Shown piece after piece: positions 57,944-64,000 of a stretch of 64,000 nt of DNA (position 1 is the stretch's first letter; every line of letters starts with the position of its first letter). The notes beneath the pieces were generated by a model. That model was given only the letters and a program-made list of their open reading frames with translations, ran no database searches and was not told the DNA's origin. Both the position numbers and the translations under genes were made by a program. Source of the DNA: Sophora flavescens (taxonomy: Eukaryota; Streptophyta; Magnoliopsida; Fabales; Fabaceae); the NCBI GenBank assembly GCA_030762895.1, contig CM061068.1:152788811-152852810 (forward strand), read 5' to 3'.

Positions 57944-58344
57944 TGTAACACCCCGAATTTCGTATAAGGGATTATGTTACTATGGATGCCTAGTTGTTGT
58001 TGTTGTTGTTGTTATTATTATTATTATTATTAATGAAGTTAGTTTTATTATTTATATAATTGAAAATGTAATTGTGATTAGTGTTATAGTATTTTTATGC
58101 TTATATATATATGTATGTATATATTATTAATGTGTGATCTTATATGAATATATGATTTTGTTTATGATTTTATATGTTAATATATGATATGTGATTTTAT
58201 TAATAATAAGTGATTAAGAATGATATGATGAGATATCGTGTGATTTAGTATTCAAATAGAGATAGTGTAATTCTTAGATTTTAGCCCATCAACCAATCAG
58301 ATTTGAGTCCTTATTAATAAAGGATAATCCTCTTTTTGGTTACC
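57944..58344 (+). mobile_element. 3' LTR of element D, first part
   Basis: Starts TGTAACACCCCGAATTTC. It contains (GTT)n and (ATT)n runs at 57993-58032. It is cut at TTACC (58340-58344) by the solo LTR; the rest is at 59987-62514. Confidence 0.85.
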
Positions 58345-59981
58345 TGATGAGTGTGATTTCACATCATCTTTGTCTATCATTTTGCATGCATTTTTCATGT
58401 AGTTTAGGCATATTTAATTTGATTTTAGGTTAATTTTCCTTTGGAATGGGTAAGGCGGTTTTCGTGGTGTTGTTTTGCAGAAATCAAGGGTAAAATGCTC
58501 AAGATCAACCATGATGGAGTTTGGATGAAGATGGAGCTTTAAAAGTGCATAAAATGAGCCAAACAGAGCCCATCACGGCCTAGCCGTGATGCCCATCACG
58601 GCCATGATCGAGCAAAACTGAAAAAGAACAAAGGCTGAAGTCAGAGTCTGTCACGGCCTGGCCGTGATATCCATCACGGCCGTGACCAAAAACCCCCACA
58701 AGTCAGAGCCCATCACGGCCACATCCGTAATTCCTGTCACGGGCAAAATCTGAGGGCTCGCATCGCGAGACACCTTTCGCGTCGCGAGAGTTTGAAGTTT
58801 GCAGAATTGCCAGAAGCAGAGACCGTCACGGCCTAGCCGTGATGGCCATCACGGCCGTGACGCGCATTACTTGGATCAGAAGCAATCGAAATAGATCAGA
58901 TTTTGAGTTGAATTGGGACTCTAACTTCCCAATTTCTATAAATATGGACCAGGCAGATGCAGAAGAGATATATAGAAGATCGGGATCATCCATAACAACT
59001 AGGACTCTAGGCATAGATCTCTCTTCTCCTCTCCTCCTCTCTTCTCTGATTTTTTTGTATTTTCATTATGTTGTCAACCCAGCTTGTCATCTCTATGGCA
59101 AGACTGGAGTAGTAGCTTAGTTTCTAGGGATTGGGGCTCTGCCCAAGTTTTGTTTACGATGTTGAATTTGATGTAATATCTTTGTAATTACGATTTTGCT
59201 TTAGATCTGATTTCTAGTGTGTTAATCACTCGTAAATTCGGCAACCACTTATTTGCGTGACGTAGACGTTCTAAGGAGGAACCTAGCGGTGAACTTAGGA
59301 TTTCTAGGGTGTTTCACTCGTAAAGCCCGGCGGCCGCTTATCTGCGAGGTGTGGATATTCTAAGGAGGAACCTAGCGGTGAACTTAGGTTATTTGCATGG
59401 CTTAGACATTCTAAGGAGGAACCTAGCGGTGAACTTAGGTGTCGGATCTATAGAAGTCAGACTTGGGACTGAAATCACGAGAGTTAGAAGCCGTCCCTCG
59501 AGGATCAACGAGTTGTCACGGAACGCAAAGGGTCCAATCTGGGATCGACTACCACGAGAGTAGGGGTCGGGTCAATTGGGCACGACTTTTGTAACCCGAG
59601 ATGGAGGTTAAGCTAGAAGAGGATAAACTCGCCTTCAAGGCAATTTCGCTAATCATCAAGGGTAATCGACTTAACAACGTAAACGATCTTGTTGGTAACC
59701 TAAATCCCTAGGAATCCATTTAGATCAAAACCCCAAAAAGATTTGTTTTCTGTTTTAATTGTTTTCTGCTCATCTATCTTTTAATTTCAAATTCAAAACC
59801 CTTTTCACTGAAAACATAAAAATCCTTTAAAAAGTCCAGATTCACTCAATTCGAAATTAATTGCGATTCAGGAACACAGTCTCTGTGGGTTCGATATCTT
59901 TTATTACTTGACGGCAATCCGGTACACTTGCCGGAATCGCAGAGCGCGGCGCGCAACACACGCGCGTCGCACGACACATCA
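58345..59981 (+). mobile_element. Solo LTR, Athila-like family S, inserted in element D LTR
   Basis: Starts TGATGAGTGTGATTTCACAT, ends GACACATCA, 1637 bp. TTACC flanks it at 58340-58344 and 59982-59986, a clean 5-bp target duplication. The start and end match the reverse-oriented solo LTR at 7743-9207. It contains a dense run of CATCACGGCC/GGCCGTGATG and TCGCGAGA words (58570-58865), and two near-identical repeats of TTCTAAGGAGGAACCTAGCG (59269, 59358, 59409 regions). No internal domain remains. Confidence 0.93.
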
Positions 59982-59986
59982 TTACC

Positions 59987-62514
59987 TCTTAAGATCTTAT
60001 CATAATCTCCTAAGGATCATATCTAGGAATAACTACCAAATCTGTCGCTAAACTTCCATTGAACTCTTGACCATCTTAGAGTACGATTTAGGATTCGGTC
60101 ATTAGACATTAATTTATAGATATTTCTCTGAGATTTCTAACGACACCAAGAACACCTCAATTGGAAACTTGTAGCTCAAGTTATGATCAAAATATCGATC
60201 TGTATACAATTTGGACTGAAATAAGAGCTTGTTATGCCCCAACTTGTATTTATACCATAAAACTCGACCTAAACCCTATTTCTCTCATTGTTAAACTCGA
60301 AATTGCTGCATCTCTTCATCTTTCTTAGTTTTCCCTTGAACCCCTTGAAGTTCTTGGAGTTTGTGAGTCCGTTTGGGAGAGAAGTTACGCGTGTTAGCAT
60401 CGTTTAAGGTAACATAGTTATCCCTCCTTAATATCCTTTTCCCTTTCTTTTGAATTGGGGAGTAATTGATTATTCTCCTCCCTTCTTGTTTGACCAAGGC
60501 TGGAGGAGCTCGTCAAGCCGCTCGAGTGAACGTGTCTAGTTTGCCAACATTATCGTTTTGGGAATCGTCATTCCATGTATGGGGAGAAGGATAGTGTATA
60601 CATTAGGCAAGGGGTTAGCATAAGATGAGGGGTCCCCATAACCCCGTTATTGTTGTTAATTGCTAGGAATGCCTATTCGTTATATGTTGTTATTAATTGT
60701 TATTGATATTGCTACATTTAGTATGACTATGCCTAAATTGTTGTTGATGCCATGATCTGTCTGGTTGTATGAGTTAATTGTTAGAATTGCTAATTGGTTG
60801 ATGGTATGCTCACTGTTTATGATTATCATGTTGTTCGTCAATGATGTATAATAGTTGAATCTGTTCATGATCAGATTATGATCGTTATGTTGTTGTTGCT
60901 ATGCATTGACTGGCTGAATGTTGATTGGATGAGGCTGTGTTGTTGTTATGATGATCACGTTAATAAGACCCTAATCAATTTTAAATACGACTCTTAGTTA
61001 ACATAGGATTTAAGGGGTTAATTCTCCAATGCTTCATAAGATATGAACTGTTAGTGAGAGGTGAGGTTTTATGCCAACTGGATTAGTCAAAGGACCTTAG
61101 GATATGATTTGAGAGTGTTAGGGAGTTTTGACTCTAAGAATACGTAAGAATCTGCCTAGAACAATACGGCTGGCCCAGGAGCACGGCCGTGTTGAACAGT
61201 CCGTGCTCCCATTTGCATTCTGGAAGGCAAGCTGCACATTGAGCATGGCCGTGTAGGACAGTGAGCACGACCGTGCTCCACTTAAGTGGAAGCACGACCG
61301 TGCTCCACTTAAGTGGCAGCACGACCGTGCTGGGGTGAGCACGCCCGTGCTCCCCTTGTTGGTCAGAATCTGAGACTAAAGGAATAAAGGGGTGTTTCAC
61401 CCCAGTTGTCCCCAATAATGCAATAATACATCAATCGAATGAAGAAGAGTTAGATAACTCAATTAAAGGATTAATTAAGATAACGAAGAGTAATAAGTTA
61501 GTTAAGTCGATACCATTGGGTTACCGGATGTTGATACACTTTGGTTCTTTTTGGTCAAATTGGCCTCGATACTTTTTGATTGAGGCGTTGATGAGTTGAA
61601 ACTCGGTGCTTTTTGGCCAAGGCGTTGATGTTGATGTTATTGATGATGGTGATAAGTCTTGGGTGCTTATTGGCTCGAGCAAAGGAGGTGGTTGCTTTGT
61701 ATGTCGTTTGCTCATGCATTCATACGTTGAAGTTGATTAGTGGGGGATGTTCAACATAGGGGAGGTCGTCCAAGTTATGATGATCTGACCTAAGTCTTGG
61801 GTGGTTCACCCAAGGTTTGGTGAACCGTGCGCCCCCGAGGTGGCGTATCCAGTTATGATACGTCTGCTATCCAAGGGGTTCGCCCATGGTTTGGTGAACT
61901 GCCGGCGTTAGTGCTTTTATGGCCAATGTGGATATGAAACTCCGAAGTTGACTTCCTGAGATAGTTGGATCCACATGCATAACGGAGTAGCGGAGTAGTG
62001 TTGCACCGCATAGCATATATTGATTGAGATAATATGTTGTTATGTTATTTAATATTGATGTTATGTATTTTGCTATGCCATGCTATGATGTATGTTCATC
62101 TTGCTTAACTACTGCCATGCCGATGTGTTTACATGATTTCTTACTCCCTGTTTTTCCTGTTTCTGTTGTTGCATGTATCTCTTATGTGCCAGTGGAGGAG
62201 TTACTCTGAGGAGATGCGACTCTAGTTAGGATGTTTAGTTATAGTTGTTAGTTTTGTTTAGTTGTTTCAGTTGTATTTCGAGGATTTTATCTCGAAACGG
62301 TTATACCTGCTCTATATGTGATATCGGGGTTGTGTTATGTTTATGCTATACGTTGTTTATGTTTTATTGTTTTAAAACTATATTCTTTCCGCATTAAGTG
62401 TTACAATGTGGTATCTTTCTATCAAGTTTTTATTTTTATCAAACAAATGCATGTTTTTTTATTACCTCTTTTAAGTAAATGTTTTATATTAACGTGTGGG
62501 GTAGAAGGGTGTCA
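59987..62514 (+). mobile_element. 3' LTR of element D, second part
   Basis: Continues from the insertion and ends AGGGTGTCA near 62514, which is a diverged version of the usual GTTACA-type end, so the right border is approximate. It has an array of GAGCACGACCGTGCTCC-type palindromes (61160-61360) and AT-rich flanks. No gene is seen. Confidence 0.6.
61160..61360. repeat. Array of AGCACG(A/G)CCGTGCT palindromes
   Basis: GAGCACGACCGTGCTCC, GCACGACCGTGCT, GAGCACGCCCGTGCTCC and related words repeat, two separated by CACTTAAGTGG. Each is a near-perfect inverted repeat. Its function is unknown; it lies inside the element D LTR. Confidence 0.8.
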
Positions 62515-63180
62515 TAAAAAACGGATATGAAACCAAAAGTTTTCACATGTACATCGATGTACTAAATTTTTCTTCAAAAAACATGTTCTAGAACAAATAT
62601 ATTTGTATATTTACATATACATCTGTGTACTTAAATACTTTTGGTTGAAGAGATGTTTTACATTGATGTATACGCAAATACATCAATGTATTTTATAAAA
62701 CAAATAAAATACATCTTGTGTACAAAAAAAAATGTACGTCAGTGTATCTTTGGTTTTTCATAAAACTTACAACAATCTCCCAATTGTTTTATTTAAAAAA
62801 CATTTCATTGAGCAATAAAATATCTTTATATATAAAAGGAAGATTGTGGCTGGGGTAGATTTGTAAAATCACTTTATAATGGCCGGGGTATATTTGATAT
62901 CTTCATATATAAAGATATTATGGTCTGGGGGTATTTTTGTCATTTAAATTTGCAGTTTATATTTATGTCAGTAAATCTATACTAAAAGATAATGGCAGAT
63001 TTCAAAAAAGAACAGTTATTTGGTGTCAATTTTTTAATATTACAGATTTAACCTTTATACTTTAGCTTATTTTTTAATTTTTCCACCAACCGCACAATTC
63101 CTCCCACGTAACCAACCCCATGACCTCATCTCCTTATTTTGATTAACCATACTCAGTAAAACCAATAGTGAACGATTGAT
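62515..63180. other. Gene-free AT-rich spacer with TACATCGATGTA words
   Basis: No ORF of note. Palindrome-like TACATCGATGTA, TACATCTGTGTA and ACATCAATGTA occur between 62548 and 62745. ATATCTTTATATATAAA and its inverse-like partner (62818, 62898) form a loose inverted pair. Confidence 0.5.
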
Positions 63181-64000
63181 AGTGGACGCGCATAGAGGAA
63201 GACGGAAGACGGTGGAGCAGAGGAGGGCGAGGCGGCGTCACGACGGAGTCTGGGCAGTGAATTTAATTGTCGTGAGTCGCGACTGAGGCGGGGCGCGATA
63301 GGGAGTGGATCTGGTAAATTTCCAACGCTCTTTTCCCCATTTTTTCTTTATTTCTTCCTACCCCTTCTCGCCGGCACTTGTCATAGAAGACCAACAAAAG
63401 AAAAGAAAAGAAAAACTCACGCACAAACACTCTCAAACACACTCTCTTCAGTTTCATTGATTTTTTGTTTTTTTGTTTTTTTTTGTTTCATTCAGTTTCA
63501 TAGTTGTGACCGATTAAGGAACGGAAATGCGAACCCGGTTGAAATTCAGATACAGATGCAACAGTCGCAAATTGCGGAGAGTGATGAATCTGTGTATAGG
63601 AGTATAGTGCTGTCGAATACGCAGTGCTTAGTGCTGCATGCGATGCAGATTTCCGGTGATGGTTTTCCGATGACAGCGGCTCCCGGGGAGTGGATCAACA
63701 GGTATACGTGGTGAGAAGAACTAATAATGCAATATATATTTTTGTGACCTCCTTCCATCTCTCTCTTTATCTTTAGTTCATCTAAATTTATCATTTGAAG
63801 GCAAATTGTTGTTTTTGTTATCTGAGTTTTCGTAACTATTATGGGTTCAACTTTATAAGAGTTAAGGTCAAGCATTTTACTTTTTATTGTTAAGGTTAAG
63901 GAAAACCATTGGTTGATTTGGTTCTATTCAATAGATTTTGATAATTAAATGGTTCAACGAATAGGTGTTCATTGTTTTTTTGTTTTTTTAATTAAATGGA
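63181..64000 (+). other. 5' region of an unidentified, probably host, gene
   Basis: GC-rich 63181-63270 gives way to a CT-rich stretch (63410-63450) typical of a plant 5' UTR. The coding exon is listed separately. From 63711 the sequence is AT-rich, intron-like, and reaches the window end. Confidence 0.4.
63556..63710 (+). CDS. First coding exon of an unidentified gene (partial)
   Basis: ATG at 63556 (MQQSQIAESDESV) opens a 51-codon frame with CLVLHAMQISGDGFPMTAAP and GEWINRY, ending at a strong donor GTGAGA (63711) or at CAG/GTATAC (63702). An in-frame upstream ATG at 63457 would add a hydrophobic leader, but that stretch is T-rich and looks untranslated. The sequence resembles no family I can name. 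Low base-composition bias and a good donor suggest a real exon; the rest lies outside the window. Confidence 0.45.

Noticed and set aside
61230..61350. Repeat array resembling a CRISPR
   Set aside because: Palindromic words are not separated by unique spacers of regular length, and this is plant LTR sequence.

Overview
This window is nuclear DNA of a flowering plant, probably a eudicot and possibly a legume (the family guess is weak). Evidence is AT-rich spacing, GT-AG introns, a plant-type sugar-transferase-like gene, and nested plant retrotransposon lineages (Athila-like, SIRE-like Copia, Tekay/Del-like chromovirus, LINE), CACTA and hAT DNA transposons and a possible Helitron end. No bacterial features, CRISPR arrays or tRNA/rRNA genes were seen.

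Layout. 1-2470 looks like a reverse-oriented chromovirus LTR. 2485-3071 carries a Helitron-like end. 3072-26432 is a damaged Athila-like Ty3/gypsy copy on the plus strand (5' LTR, tRNA-Asp PBS, gag, pol, env-like region, polypurine tract, broken 3' LTR). It is interrupted by a solo LTR (7743-9207), an unclassified insert (14512-15316) and a complete but degenerate SIRE-like Copia element on the minus strand (15317-25776). The right-hand Athila LTR piece is followed by a second PBS and leader, so two copies have been fused or rearranged. 26433-30983 is a CACTA-type element with a ten-exon gene ending in a Ulp1-like protease domain. 31418-35860 is a tandem duplication split by a hAT transposon (31975-35532).

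36253-40008 holds the one convincing intact host gene: a three-exon, 350-residue DUF271-type (At4g15970-like) nucleotide-diphospho-sugar transferase with an N-terminal membrane anchor and a DTD motif. 40283-45277 is a LINE 3' half on the minus strand, interrupted by a CACTA-like element (40651-44192). That element carries two exons of a succinyl-CoA ligase alpha gene next to a Ulp1 exon. A GGGTACGGGTA-rich MITE-like piece (45278-45852) separates the LINE from a Tekay/Del-like chromovirus (45853-62514). The chromovirus is split by a young Athila-like element (46429-56309, minus strand, nearly identical LTRs, AGTAT target duplication), and its 3' LTR is split by a solo LTR (58345-59981, TTACC duplication). 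From about 63.2 kb the first exon of an unidentified, probably host, gene begins and runs out of the window.

The transposons share no pathway. Within each retroelement the parts are the usual set: capsid, protease, reverse transcriptase, RNase H and integrase, with LTRs driving transcription. Almost every element carries stops or frameshifts. The most interesting points are the captured succinyl-CoA ligase/Ulp1 arrangement, GC-rich palindromic modules recurring in LTRs of several families, and a young Athila copy whose genes are already broken.
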